A program made the position numbers and the translations under genes. Shown piece by piece: positions 29,227 through 38,316 of a stretch of 64,000 bases of DNA; position 1 is the first letter of the stretch; every line of letters starts with the position of its first letter. Source of the DNA: Cellulophaga lytica DSM 7489 (GTDB lineage Bacteria > Bacteroidota > Bacteroidia > Flavobacteriales > Flavobacteriaceae); the NCBI RefSeq assembly GCF_000190595.1, contig NC_015167.1:1-64000 (forward strand). The letters run 5' to 3'. The notes under the pieces were generated by a model that did no database searches, was not told the DNA's origin, and worked only from the letters and a program-made list of their open reading frames with translations.

Positions 29227-30192
29227 TTGAGCAACTCCAAAACAATTATAGATATTGCTAAGCGTACAATTTCTAATGAAGCTGATGCTATTAAAAACTT
29301 ATCTAACCTACTAGATACCAATTTTACAGATGCTGTAAATACTATTTACAACTCTAAAGGAAGATTAATAATATCTGGTATAGGTAAAAGTGCCATTATA
29401 GCGCAAAAAATTGTGGCTACCTTAAACTCTACTGGTACACCATCTATATTTATGCATGCTGCAGATGCCATACACGGCGACCTTGGTACTGTTTTAAAAG
29501 ATGATGTAGTTATTTGTATTTCTAAAAGTGGTAACACACCAGAAATTAAAGTTTTGGTACCATTAATTAAAAGAGGTGGAAACGTATTAATAGGAATGAC
29601 AGGAAATACAGATTCTTTTTTAGCACAACAGTCTAACTATGTATTAAATACATATGTAGAAAAAGAAGCTTGCCCTAATAATTTAGCACCTACCACAAGT
29701 ACAACCGCACAATTGGTTATTGGTGATGCAATTGCCGTTTCTTTATTAGAACTTAAAAGATTTACAAGTAAAGATTTTGCCAAGTACCACCCAGGTGGTG
29801 CATTGGGTAAAAAACTGTACTTGCGTGTAAATGACATTGTAAATAACAACCAAAAACCAGAAGTTAAAACAAATACACCTGTTAAAGAGGTTATTGTAGA
29901 AATTTCTGAAAAAATGCTTGGCGCAACAGCAGTTTTAGAAAATGATAAAGTTATTGGTATTATTACTGATGGAGATATTAGACGTATGCTTAATACGTAT
30001 GATAATATTGGAAACTTAACCGCTAAAGACATTATGTCTAAAAATCCTAAGACAGTAAATACAGATGTTTTAGCAGTTGATGCATTAGAACTAATGCAAC
30101 AACAAGAAATATCTCAATTGGTTGCTGTAAAAGATTCCAAATACGTTGGTTTATTACATTTACATAACTTAGTAAACGAAGGCATTTTATAA
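29227..30192 (+). CDS. kdsD: Arabinose-5-phosphate isomerase (KpsF/KdsD/GutQ family)
   Basis: Converts ribulose-5-phosphate to arabinose-5-phosphate, the first step towards KDO of the LPS core. 321 residues: SIS domain (about 30-170, SGIGKSAIIAQKI and SKSGNTPEIK) followed by two CBS domains. The start is TTG at 29227; a stop lies five codons upstream and the next Met is past the family N-terminus, so a non-ATG start is required. Its stop overlaps the tatC ATG (TAATG), giving translational coupling. Together with lptB three genes on, this is an envelope operon. Confidence 0.93.
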   Translation: MSNSKTIIDIAKRTISNEADAIKNLSNLLDTNFTDAVNTIYNSKGRLIISGIGKSAIIAQKIVATLNSTGTPSIFMHAADAIHGDLGTVLKDDVVICISKSGNTPEIKVLVPLIKRGGNVLIGMTGNTDSFLAQQSNYVLNTYVEKEACPNNLAPTTSTTAQLVIGDAIAVSLLELKRFTSKDFAKYHPGGALGKKLYLRVNDIVNNNQKPEVKTNTPVKEVIVEISEKMLGATAVLENDKVIGIITDGDIRRMLNTYDNIGNLTAKDIMSKNPKTVNTDVLAVDALELMQQQEISQLVAVKDSKYVGLLHLHNLVNEGIL

Positions 30193-31034
30193 TGGCAAAA
30201 AGTAAAAAAAACCCGGACGAAATGTCCTTTTTAGACCATTTAGAAGAACTTAGATGGCACTTAATTAGATCTACACTAGCAGTTGTAATTATTGGTATTG
30301 TTGCATTTGCAATGAAGGAATTTATTTTTGATACCGTATTATTGGGACCTAAAAAAATGGATTTCCCTACCTATAAATTCTTTTGTTCTATAGCTACGTA
30401 TTTTGGAATGGAATCTAGTTTTTGTGCAGATACCCTACCTTTTACCATACAAAGTAGAACTATGGCAGGGCAGTTTTCTGCTCATATATGGACCTCTATT
30501 TGGGCTGGTTTTATACTTGGCTTTCCTTATATTTTATATGAAATGTGGCGTTTTATTAGTCCAGGCTTGTATGAAAAAGAACGTAAAAATTCTAAAGGTT
30601 TTATTTTTGCCGCATCATTTTTATTTTTCTCTGGTGTGCTTTTTGGTTACTATATTGTAACTCCTTTCTCTATTAACTTTTTAGGCACATACCAAGTTAG
30701 TAAAGAGGTATTAAATGAATTTGATTTAAGCTCCTTTATATCTACCGTAAAAGCATCTGTAATTGCTTGCGGTATAATGTTTGAGCTTCCAATAATAATA
30801 TACTTTTTAACAAAAGTAGGCTTAGTTACTCCAGAAGTGCTTAAAAAGCATAGAAAAATAGCATTGGTTGTAGTATTAATAGTAGCTGCTGTTATAACTC
30901 CTCCAGATGTTGCAAGTCAAATTGTAGTAACAATACCCGTTTTAATACTATATCAAATTAGTATTTATATTTCTAGAAGAGTGTTAAAAAATGAAGCTAA
31001 AAAACTAGGTAAGAATGTCACAAAATCCAGTTAA
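30192..31034 (+). CDS. tatC: Sec-independent protein translocase TatC
   Basis: Core twin-arginine translocase subunit of 280 residues with six predicted membrane helices. N-terminus MSFLDHLEELRWHLIRS is the diagnostic TatC motif, and FLGTYQVSKEV and VVLIVAAVITPPDVASQ (helix 5-6 region) are conserved. Overlaps kdsD by one base and the AhpD-like gene by 20. tatA is not in the window. Confidence 0.97.
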   Translation: MAKSKKNPDEMSFLDHLEELRWHLIRSTLAVVIIGIVAFAMKEFIFDTVLLGPKKMDFPTYKFFCSIATYFGMESSFCADTLPFTIQSRTMAGQFSAHIWTSIWAGFILGFPYILYEMWRFISPGLYEKERKNSKGFIFAASFLFFSGVLFGYYIVTPFSINFLGTYQVSKEVLNEFDLSSFISTVKASVIACGIMFELPIIIYFLTKVGLVTPEVLKKHRKIALVVVLIVAAVITPPDVASQIVVTIPVLILYQISIYISRRVLKNEAKKLGKNVTKSS

Positions 31035-31371
31035 AGAATTTAACGAGTACCGTTCTAAAATGAACGAAAAAATATTAGCAGATAAAAACAAGGTTATTAA
31101 TAGAATTTTTAACCTTGATACTAATGCATACAGCAAAGGAGCCTTAGATGTAAAAACTAAAGAACTACTAGGACTAGTTGCTTCTGCGGTTTTACGTTGC
31201 GATGATTGCGTAAAATACCATTTAGAAAGTTCGCACAGAGAAGGTGCTAATAAAGATGAGATTATGGAAACACTTAGTATTGCTACCCTTGTTGGCGGTA
31301 GTATTGTTATTCCGCATTTAAGGCGTGCACACGAGTATTGGGAGGCTATAGAAGCTAACCACGAAGGTTAA
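31015..31371 (+). CDS. Carboxymuconolactone decarboxylase family protein (AhpD-like)
   Basis: 118 residues, all-helical AhpD-like fold. The redox motif CDDC with downstream His (RCDDCVKYHLE, about residues 61-71) indicates a disulfide/peroxidase-type activity rather than true decarboxylation. It begins inside the tatC 3' end (20-base overlap) and sits between tatC and lptB, so it is expressed with them. Substrate unknown. Confidence 0.88.
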   Translation: MSQNPVKEFNEYRSKMNEKILADKNKVINRIFNLDTNAYSKGALDVKTKELLGLVASAVLRCDDCVKYHLESSHREGANKDEIMETLSIATLVGGSIVIPHLRRAHEYWEAIEANHEG

Positions 31372-31426
31372 AAAAAAGGTAAATCTTCTCTGTTTACAAA
31401 AAGAATAACTTAGATTTGGATATTCT

Positions 31427-32176
31427 ATGGAAAAAATGAAGCTTAGAGCAGACAATATAATGAAGTCCTATAAAGGACGACAAGTAGTAAAAGGAATATC
31501 TTTGGAAGTAAACCAAGGAGAAATTGTTGGTTTGTTGGGCCCAAATGGTGCTGGTAAAACAACTTCTTTTTATATGATTGTTGGACTCGTAAAACCTAAT
31601 GGTGGTAATATTTATTTAAATGATATGAATATTACACAATTTCCTATGTACAAAAGAGCACAAAACGGAATTGGCTATTTGGCACAAGAAGCTTCAGTTT
31701 TTAGAAAGCTTAGCATTGAAAAAAATATTTTAAGTGTACTACAACTTACAAAACTGAGTAAAAAAGAGCAACATATGAAAATGGAGTCTCTTATTGAAGA
31801 GTTTAGTTTAGGACACATACGTAAAAACAGAGGAGATTTACTTTCTGGTGGAGAACGTAGGCGTACAGAAATTGCACGCGCTTTAGCCACAGATCCAAAA
31901 TTTATATTATTAGATGAGCCTTTTGCTGGGGTAGATCCGGTTGCAGTAGAAGATATACAGCGTATTGTAGCTCAATTAAAAAACAAAAATATTGGTATTT
32001 TAATTACAGACCACAACGTACAAGAAACTCTTGCCATTACAGAAAGGTCTTACTTAATGTTTGAAGGTGGTATTTTAAAATCTGGTGAACCAGAAGAACT
32101 AGCTGCCGATGAAATGGTAAGGCAAGTTTACCTTGGCCAAAACTTTGAGCTACGTAAAACTAAAATAGATTTTTAA
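31427..32176 (+). CDS. lptB: LPS export ABC transporter ATP-binding protein LptB
   Basis: Cytoplasmic ATPase driving LptFG-mediated extraction of LPS from the inner membrane. 249 residues: Walker [10 protein letters not shown] (38-46), signature [15 protein letters not shown], Walker [14 protein letters not shown], and the D-/H-loop [11 protein letters not shown]. Start at the ATG at 31427, though an ATG three codons later (31436, MKLRAD) fits relatives equally well. Fourth gene of the kdsD operon. Confidence 0.95.
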   Translation: MEKMKLRADNIMKSYKGRQVVKGISLEVNQGEIVGLLGPNGAGKTTSFYMIVGLVKPNGGNIYLNDMNITQFPMYKRAQNGIGYLAQEASVFRKLSIEKNILSVLQLTKLSKKEQHMKMESLIEEFSLGHIRKNRGDLLSGGERRRTEIARALATDPKFILLDEPFAGVDPVAVEDIQRIVAQLKNKNIGILITDHNVQETLAITERSYLMFEGGILKSGEPEELAADEMVRQVYLGQNFELRKTKIDF

Positions 32177-32184
32177 AACTAAGT

Positions 32185-32940
32185 TTATTTAGTTCCTAAT
32201 TTACTTACTACAGACAATAGTATATAAGTTACTATTATAATTGGTACCGCTAAATATTTTAGCGTTATTAGTAATACTACGCATAGTATTAAAAAAATGT
32301 AGCGAATAGCATTATCCTTAAAATTCCAGGTTTTAAATTTTAAAGCAAACAAAGGTAAATTAGCATTTAATAAATATGCGCTTAAAGCCGTAACTGCTAG
32401 TAAAAACCATTGGTTTAATATTACATCATTTAACAAAGGGAAATTTTGGTAGGCTAATATTAACGGCAATGAAATTATTAAAAGAGCATTTGCTGGTGTT
32501 GGTAATCCTATAAAAGATTCTGTTTGGTTTTCATCTATATTAAATTTAGCCAACCTGTAACCAGAAGCTAAGGTTATTACAAAACCTATAAAAGGAATTA
32601 TAGACGAAATTTGAAATCCAGAGGTATAAAAATTATTTTCTACCCCTGCAAACATTGCAGAACTCCATCCGCCTGTAGTAGACATTAATAATAATTTATA
32701 CATTACTATACCTGGCACTACTCCGCTTGTTACCATATCTGCTAATGAGTCTAACTGTAAACCAAGCTCGCTCTGTACTTTAAGCATACGAGCAGCAAAA
32801 CCATCAAAAAAATCGAAAAATATACCTAAGAAAACAAATAAAGCAACCATTTCAAAAAGTCCGTGTACAGCAAAAAGCATCGCTAAACAACCACAAAATA
32901 AATTTAAAAGCGTAATTAAGTTAGGTATCTGTTTTTTCAT
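32185..32940 (-). CDS. pssA: CDP-diacylglycerol-serine O-phosphatidyltransferase
   Basis: Makes phosphatidylserine, precursor of phosphatidylethanolamine. 251 residues, about seven membrane helices. The CDP-alcohol phosphotransferase motif is complete: Asp43, Asp46-Gly47, Ala50-Arg51, Gly60, Asp64, Asp68. The N-terminus KKQIPNLITLLNLFCGCLA is typical of PssA rather than PgsA. Single gene converging on lptB. Confidence 0.92.
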   Translation of the reverse strand: MKKQIPNLITLLNLFCGCLAMLFAVHGLFEMVALFVFLGIFFDFFDGFAARMLKVQSELGLQLDSLADMVTSGVVPGIVMYKLLLMSTTGGWSSAMFAGVENNFYTSGFQISSIIPFIGFVITLASGYRLAKFNIDENQTESFIGLPTPANALLIISLPLILAYQNFPLLNDVILNQWFLLAVTALSAYLLNANLPLFALKFKTWNFKDNAIRYIFLILCVVLLITLKYLAVPIIIVTYILLSVVSKLGTK

Positions 32941-33108
32941 TTTTTTTAGTAAGTTTAGTGTATTGCTATATTCTTCAAAAATACAGTAATATTAGCTGCT
33001 TTGGTAAAAATAGCATTTCTTTAAAAAAAACAATTTAAAAAGCTGCTTTTTTAAAAAGCATACGGCAGTTCTTCTAATTTGTTCGATATTTGTTACTCCT
33101 AAAAAATA

Positions 33109-34287
33109 ATGAACTTGAAAAATTACATTAAAGCTATCGTTTTTATACTGTTATTAGCTAATGCATCCTTGGCTTACTCACAAAACAGTTCTATATCTAA
33201 CAATGCTCAAATTAGTGTACTTACATGTGGCTCTGGAGATGAATTGTACTCTACCTTTGGCCATAGCGCTATTAGGGTTTGGGACCCAGTTACAAGAACT
33301 GATAAGGTGTATAATTACGGTATTTTTGATTTTAACGCTCCCAACTTTTATTTAAATTTTGTGAAAGGAAAATTGCTTTTTAAAGTAAATAAGCAAGATT
33401 TTTCTAGATTTTTGTATGAGTATCAATATGAAAAAAGATGGGTAAAAGAGCAAGTTTTAAATCTTAATACCGAACAAAAACAACAGCTTTTTAATTACCT
33501 AGAAAAAAATGTAAAGCCCGAAAACAGAGATTACTTGTATGATTATTTATACAACAATTGCGCTACTAAAATTATTGAAGTTTTAAACATTTCTATTGGC
33601 AAAGACATTACTTTTAACGAAGATCATTTAGAAAAAAACTTTACATTTAGAGAGTTATTAGATCAAAAATTAAAGACAAACACTTGGTCTAGTTTTGGTA
33701 TAGATTTAGCTTTAGGCTCTAAAATAGATAAACAAGCCACTATTTTACAACATACATTTTTACCAGACTATGTATGGTCTCAATTAAACAACAGTACTAT
33801 AAAAAACGCTCCGTTAGTACTGTCTAACAGAACCATTTTAAAAGAACATAAAAAAGTAAATAGTATTAATTTTTTAGGAACCCCTATGTTCTGGTCGTTT
33901 TTACTTTTAGCGTTTGTAGCTTTTATTACTTACACAGATTACAAAAATCAATTATGGTCTAAATGGATAGATGCGTTTTTATTTTTTGTAACTGGCTTAA
34001 TAGGTTTAATTTTAACCTTATTGTGGTTTGCTACAGACCATACTGCAACCGCAAACAACTTTAACTTGCTTTGGGCTATGCCTGTAAATTTAGTTGCGTT
34101 ACTTTTGCTATTTAACAAGCAAAATAAAAAAGCAAAACTGCATATATACAGCATAATTTCACTTATATTATTACTAGTTGTACCAGTTGTACAATTAACA
34201 GGTGTTCAAAAATTTCACCCAGCATTTATTCCAATACTATTATCACTTGCCATTAGATATGCATTTATATGGCAAAAAGCAAAATAA
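33109..34287 (+). CDS. DUF4105 membrane protein, candidate lipoprotein N-acyltransferase
   Basis: 392 residues. Signal peptide 1-25 (ends LAYSQ), then the DUF4105 periplasmic domain with a conserved His52 (STFGHSAIRV) and Cys151 (LYNNCATKI), a spacing that suggests a Cys-His active site. About five C-terminal membrane helices run from ~255 to 390. Bacteroidota lack a standard Lnt. I recall, without being able to verify it here, a report naming a DUF4105 protein Lnb as the lipoprotein N-acyltransferase of Bacteroides. On that basis the role is possible. It lies upstream of an ABC-F gene. Confidence 0.75.
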   Translation: MNLKNYIKAIVFILLLANASLAYSQNSSISNNAQISVLTCGSGDELYSTFGHSAIRVWDPVTRTDKVYNYGIFDFNAPNFYLNFVKGKLLFKVNKQDFSRFLYEYQYEKRWVKEQVLNLNTEQKQQLFNYLEKNVKPENRDYLYDYLYNNCATKIIEVLNISIGKDITFNEDHLEKNFTFRELLDQKLKTNTWSSFGIDLALGSKIDKQATILQHTFLPDYVWSQLNNSTIKNAPLVLSNRTILKEHKKVNSINFLGTPMFWSFLLLAFVAFITYTDYKNQLWSKWIDAFLFFVTGLIGLILTLLWFATDHTATANNFNLLWAMPVNLVALLLLFNKQNKKAKLHIYSIISLILLLVVPVVQLTGVQKFHPAFIPILLSLAIRYAFIWQKAK

Positions 34288-34300
34288 CTAAAACAAACAA

Positions 34301-36175
34301 ATGAACCTACTTACGGTTGAAAACATATCAAAATCTTACGGAGAACACGCTCTCTTTTCAAACATTTCTTTTGGTGTAAATAAAGATCAAAAAATTGCTT
34401 TAATAGCTAAAAACGGAAGCGGAAAAACCTCTATTTTAAATATATTATCTGGGCTAGATTCTCCGGATAGTGGACAAGTAAATTACAGAAAAGGAACTCG
34501 TGTTTCATTTTTAGAGCAAGAGCCTAATATGGATCCAGATCTAACTATTGAAGAAACCATTTTTGCATCAGACAATGAAGTTTTAAAAGTTATAGCAAAT
34601 TATGAAAAAGCACTTGCAAACCCAGAAGATGCAGAAAAATATCAGCTTGCTTTTGATGCTATGGATAGGTTTGAAGCTTGGGATTTTGAAACTCAATACA
34701 AACAAATATTATCTAAACTTAAATTAGATGATGTTTCTTTAAAAGTTGGTTTACTTTCTGGCGGACAAAAAAAGCGTTTAGCAATGGCTGATGCGCTTAT
34801 AAACAGGCCAGACTTATTAATTTTAGATGAACCAACCAACCATTTAGATCTAGAAATGATTGAGTGGTTAGAGGAATATTTTGCTAAGGAAAATATTACC
34901 TTATTTATGGTTACACATGATAGGTACTTTTTAGAGCGTGTATGTAATGAAATTATTGAGTTAGATAACAATACGCTATACCCATACAAAGGCAATTACT
35001 CTTACTATTTAGAAAAAAAAGAAGCCCGTTTAACACAGGAAGCAGTAGAACACCATAAATCTAAATTATTATACAAAAAAGAACTAGGTTGGATGCGCAA
35101 ACAACCTAAGGCACGTACGACCAAATCTAAATCTAGAATAGATGATTTTAACGACATTAAAGCTAAAGCTCACCAACGTAGAAAAGAACATACAATAGAG
35201 CTAGAGATTAATATGGAGCGTATGGGTAGTAAGGTTATGGAGCTTGTAAAAATCTCTAAAGCCTACCCAAACAAACCTATTTTAGATAAGTTTGAGTATA
35301 ACTTTTTAAAAGGTGAGCGTATTGGTATTATTGGTAAAAATGGTACTGGTAAATCTACTTTTTTAAATATAATTACAGGCACAGACCAACCAGATAGCGG
35401 AAAAGTAATTGTTGGTGAAACTATTAAATTTGGTTATTATACTCAAAAGGGGATAAAAATAAAAGAAGGCCAAAAAGTTATAGATGTTATAAGAGAATTT
35501 GGAGATTATATTCCGCTTAAAAAAGGACGTCAAATATCTGCTCAGCAATTATTAGAACGCTTTTTATTTGATAGAAAAAAACAATACGACTTTGTTGAAA
35601 AACTAAGTGGTGGTGAACGCAAAAGGTTATATTTATGTACTGTATTAATACAAAATCCTAACTTTTTAATACTAGATGAACCTACAAATGACTTAGACAT
35701 TGTTACTTTAAGTGTTTTAGAAAGTTTTTTAATGGATTTTCCAGGTTGTTTATTAGTAGTATCTCATGATAGGTATTTTATGGATAAGATTGTAGATCAC
35801 CTATTTGTATTTAGAGGCAATGCTGTTATTGAAGATTTCCCAGGAAACTATTCAGATTTTAGGTCTTATGAAGACAGTGCTGTATTAGAAAGCAGAGAAA
35901 ATAAAGAGAAAGAAGCTAAAACAGAAAAAAAATCTTGGAAAACAGAAGGCAAAACAAATAAATTATCTTTTCAAGAGCAAAAAGAATACAATAACATAGA
36001 AAATAAAATAAAAAAGTTAGAAGAAAAAAAGGTTACACTACAGAATAAATTTTCTGATGCTAGCCTTAGTGGCGATGAGATAGATAAGCTATCTAAAGAA
36101 CTACAACTTGTTATAGATGAAATTGATAAAAAAACAGAACGCTGGTTTGAGCTTTCTGCAATTGTTGAAGGTTAA
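34301..36175 (+). CDS. ABC-F family ATPase (Uup-like)
   Basis: 624 residues, two ATP-binding cassettes and no membrane segment. First site AKNGSGKTS (about 33-41) with signature LSGGQKKRLAMADAL; second site GKNGTGKST (about 345-353) with LSGGERKRLYL. A C-terminal coiled coil (~560-620, KLEEKKVTLQ) places it with Uup/ABC-F ribosome- or DNA-associated proteins. Role in translation rescue or replication fork integrity is family knowledge; no resistance function is implied. Confidence 0.93.
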   Translation: MNLLTVENISKSYGEHALFSNISFGVNKDQKIALIAKNGSGKTSILNILSGLDSPDSGQVNYRKGTRVSFLEQEPNMDPDLTIEETIFASDNEVLKVIANYEKALANPEDAEKYQLAFDAMDRFEAWDFETQYKQILSKLKLDDVSLKVGLLSGGQKKRLAMADALINRPDLLILDEPTNHLDLEMIEWLEEYFAKENITLFMVTHDRYFLERVCNEIIELDNNTLYPYKGNYSYYLEKKEARLTQEAVEHHKSKLLYKKELGWMRKQPKARTTKSKSRIDDFNDIKAKAHQRRKEHTIELEINMERMGSKVMELVKISKAYPNKPILDKFEYNFLKGERIGIIGKNGTGKSTFLNIITGTDQPDSGKVIVGETIKFGYYTQKGIKIKEGQKVIDVIREFGDYIPLKKGRQISAQQLLERFLFDRKKQYDFVEKLSGGERKRLYLCTVLIQNPNFLILDEPTNDLDIVTLSVLESFLMDFPGCLLVVSHDRYFMDKIVDHLFVFRGNAVIEDFPGNYSDFRSYEDSAVLESRENKEKEAKTEKKSWKTEGKTNKLSFQEQKEYNNIENKIKKLEEKKVTLQNKFSDASLSGDEIDKLSKELQLVIDEIDKKTERWFELSAIVEG

Positions 36176-36187
36176 TTTTGCTTAACT

Positions 36188-36661
36188 ATGTTTCAAACAC
36201 TTGCGCATCTACGTTTTTTATTAAAAGCAACTAACCAACACGGTGTACACTCACCTTTTATATACAATTACGTTACTAAGTGTTTGTATAAAAAAGAGAA
36301 GCTACACCGTAATAAAGGTTTTAACGTTATACTAAAAAGTATTTCTTTTTTTAATGTAAAAACTGCTTTTACAACAAATAAAGAATTAAAAAAACATATA
36401 AAAAACAACATAAATTATACCAATACTAATGTAGACTTTGGGTATTTAAACACTCCAGATTTAGCTGTTTTTAATAGCATTAACTACCATAATAACACTA
36501 TGGTTTTTATACATAATATTTATAAAAACAAACAAACAAAGCAAGTTTGGGAGCAAATAAAATTACTAAACAAAGTAACTGTTACAGTAGATGTTTTTTA
36601 TGGTGCTGCTGTATTTTTTAGAAAAGAACAAGCTAAAGAGCATTTTAAAATAAGATTATAA
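36188..36661 (+). CDS. Shortened relative of a flavobacterial class I methyltransferase
   Basis: 157 residues. The N-terminus (KATNQHGVHSPFIYNYVTK) and C-terminus (VTVTVDVFYGAAVFFRKEQ, AKEHFKIRL) match, from memory, a flavobacterial class I methyltransferase family of about 230-250 residues. The middle, which should carry the glycine-rich SAM motif (ILEIGT-like) and acidic loop, is replaced by ~60 Asn/Lys-rich residues with no such motif. It is one intact frame, so it is not a simple frameshift. Probably an inactive or repurposed protein. Confidence 0.6.
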   Translation: MFQTLAHLRFLLKATNQHGVHSPFIYNYVTKCLYKKEKLHRNKGFNVILKSISFFNVKTAFTTNKELKKHIKNNINYTNTNVDFGYLNTPDLAVFNSINYHNNTMVFIHNIYKNKQTKQVWEQIKLLNKVTVTVDVFYGAAVFFRKEQAKEHFKIRL

Positions 36662-36692
36662 TTCTGTATTTTTAAATTTATAAAAATTGAAA

Positions 36693-36824
36693 ATGGACTA
36701 CACTACTTTTATTGTTTGCGGAATTGTATTAATTATTTTTCTTGTGGTTAATTTTAGAAATAAAAAGAAAAGCAAGGAAAGAAAATCTCGTAAATTTATG
36801 AGTAATTACAAACGTAAAGAGTAA
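36693..36824 (+). CDS. Small membrane protein of 43 residues
   Basis: ATG at 36693, TAA at 36824. One transmembrane helix (TTFIVCGIVLIIFLVV, about residues 4-19) followed by a strongly basic tail (NFRNKKKSKERKSRK). Topology suggests a C-terminal cytoplasmic tail. It ends 5 bases before the SdpI-family gene. No homologue recognised; support is the clean start, coupling and amphipathic composition. Confidence 0.55.
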   Translation: MDYTTFIVCGIVLIIFLVVNFRNKKKSKERKSRKFMSNYKRKE

Positions 36825-36829
36825 GCAAT

Positions 36830-37177
36830 TTGGATTTTAGCAACCCATTATTTCACATTCCTCTTGGCTCTGGCAGCTTATTTATAATCGTTGGACTTTT
36901 TCAGTTTAAATTTCCTCCTAAAAAAATAAATAACCTATATGGTTACAGAACTAGCAAAGCTATGTTAAACCAAGACAGGTGGAATTTTGCGCAAAAATAT
37001 TCATCAATACAATTAATAAAAATTGGTTTTTTACTTGCATTATCATCTCTATTTAGTTTTCTGTATCAACCTAAAAAAGAAATTGCAGTTGTTATTAGTA
37101 TAGCGCTATTGCTTACAAGTATTATTACTTTAGTGTTAAAAGTAGAAAAAGCTATAGACTCAAAATTCAAAGAATAA
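36830..37177 (+). CDS. SdpI/YhfL family membrane protein
   Basis: 115 residues with three to four membrane helices. The motif KINNLYGYRTSKAMLNQDRW (split as INNLYGYRT and NQDRWNFAQ) is the SdpI C-terminal-domain signature. SdpI confers immunity to the SdpC toxin in Bacillus; most relatives, as here, have no known toxin partner. TTG start at 36830: a stop lies five codons upstream and no ATG precedes the family region. Confidence 0.85.
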   Translation: MDFSNPLFHIPLGSGSLFIIVGLFQFKFPPKKINNLYGYRTSKAMLNQDRWNFAQKYSSIQLIKIGFLLALSSLFSFLYQPKKEIAVVISIALLLTSIITLVLKVEKAIDSKFKE

Positions 37178-37180
37178 CAT

Positions 37181-37756
37181 ATGAAAATATATACAAAAAC
37201 AGGAGATAAAGGAACTACTGCCCTATTTGGCGGCACTAGAGTTCCCAAACATCATTTACGTATAGAATCTTACGGTACTGTAGATGAACTAAACTCTTGG
37301 ATGGGACTTATAAGAGACCAAAAAATTAATAACCACTACAAAGATATTATAGCTACAATACAAGATAAATTATTTACCGTTGGTGCTGTTTTGGCTACAG
37401 ATCCAGAAAAAATGGTACTTAAAAACGGAAAAGAAAGGCTAAATATTGAAAAAATTAGCAACGCAGATATTGAACTATTAGAGCAAGAAATGGATAAAAT
37501 GAATGAATCTTTACCACAGATGACACATTTTATTTTACCTGGCGGACACACAACCGTGTCATACTGTCATATTGCACGTACTGTTTGCCGTAGAGCAGAA
37601 CGTTTAGCATCTCATTTAAACGAGAACGAACCTTTTGAAGCAAATGTTTTGTCATTTATCAATAGATTGTCCGACTACTTATTTGTACTCTCTAGAAAAC
37701 TAAGCAAAGACCTAAATGCAAACGAAATAAAGTGGATTCCTGAGAAGAAAGACTAA
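37181..37756 (+). CDS. Cob(I)yrinic acid a,c-diamide adenosyltransferase, PduO type
   Basis: Adds the 5'-deoxyadenosyl group to cobalamin. 191 residues. The ATP-binding N-terminus YTKTGDKGTTALFGG (about 3-17), GTVDELNSWMG, and the FxxxRxxxRRxEr-type helix CHIARTVCRRAERL identify the PduO class. It begins 3 bases after the SdpI-like gene. Functionally linked to MeaB at 48449: both serve adenosylcobalamin-dependent methylmalonyl-CoA mutase. Confidence 0.94.
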   Translation: MKIYTKTGDKGTTALFGGTRVPKHHLRIESYGTVDELNSWMGLIRDQKINNHYKDIIATIQDKLFTVGAVLATDPEKMVLKNGKERLNIEKISNADIELLEQEMDKMNESLPQMTHFILPGGHTTVSYCHIARTVCRRAERLASHLNENEPFEANVLSFINRLSDYLFVLSRKLSKDLNANEIKWIPEKKD

Positions 37757-37835
37757 TATTTACATTATTTTAACGTTATCAACATATTGAATATCAACAA
37801 TTTTAAAAAAATAAATTAAAAAACCACAAAAAAAC

Positions 37836-37865
37836 TTGCTTTTCTTGTTTAAAAATTTATTTTTG
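37836..37865 (+). promoter_or_regulatory. Promoter of the DUF2795 gene (TTG-N19-TATTTTTG)
   Basis: TTG at 37836-37838, 19-base spacer, TATTTTTG at 37858-37865: full consensus, 25 bases before the ATG at 37891. Confidence 0.78.
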
Positions 37866-37890
37866 CAAAAAATTAAAATTAACTATTACC

Positions 37891-38115
37891 ATGTATTGGA
37901 CATTAGAACTAGCATCTTACTTAAGTGATGCGCCTTGGCCAGCGACCAAAGATGAATTAATAGATTACGCCATAAGAACTGGTGCACCATTAGAAGTTGT
38001 AGAAAATTTACAATCTATGGAAGAAGAAGGTGGAGAAATCTACGAGTCTATTGAGGAGATATGGCCTGACTATCCTACAGAAGAAGATTACCTCTGGAAT
38101 GAGGATGAATATTAA
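37891..38115 (+). CDS. DUF2795 domain protein
   Basis: 74 residues, strongly acidic. The pattern LSDAPWPATKDELIDYAI (about 11-28) with GAPLEVVENLQ matches DUF2795, and the C-terminal half is an Asp/Glu/Trp/Tyr-rich tail (WPDYPTEEDYLWNEDEY). Function unknown. Stand-alone gene with a strong promoter and its own terminator, suggesting high expression. Confidence 0.88.
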   Translation: MYWTLELASYLSDAPWPATKDELIDYAIRTGAPLEVVENLQSMEEEGGEIYESIEEIWPDYPTEEDYLWNEDEY

Positions 38116-38130
38116 ATAAAGAATTACACA

Positions 38131-38158
38131 AAAAAGTCTCCTTGGAGGCTTTTTTTTT
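38131..38158 (+). terminator. Rho-independent terminator
   Basis: AAAAAGTCTCC/GGAGGCTTTTT with a TT loop and eight terminal T's (one G-U pair). Confidence 0.85.
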
Positions 38159-38316
38159 ATGTAATTTTGGCAGACGCAGTTGGCTATTTTATGCTTTTTT
38201 AAAACTGGAATACCTTTTGCGTAACAAATTACATTCCGCATTTTATACGGAACATTAATCTAAATAGTTGAATGTGTTTACTTTGTAAACCACAGACTTT
38301 ATAAATTATAATACAT

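Noticed and set aside
34301-36175. ABC-F as an antibiotic resistance determinant
   Set aside because: The C-terminal coiled coil and overall layout fit Uup-like housekeeping members; nothing marks an ARE-type resistance protein.
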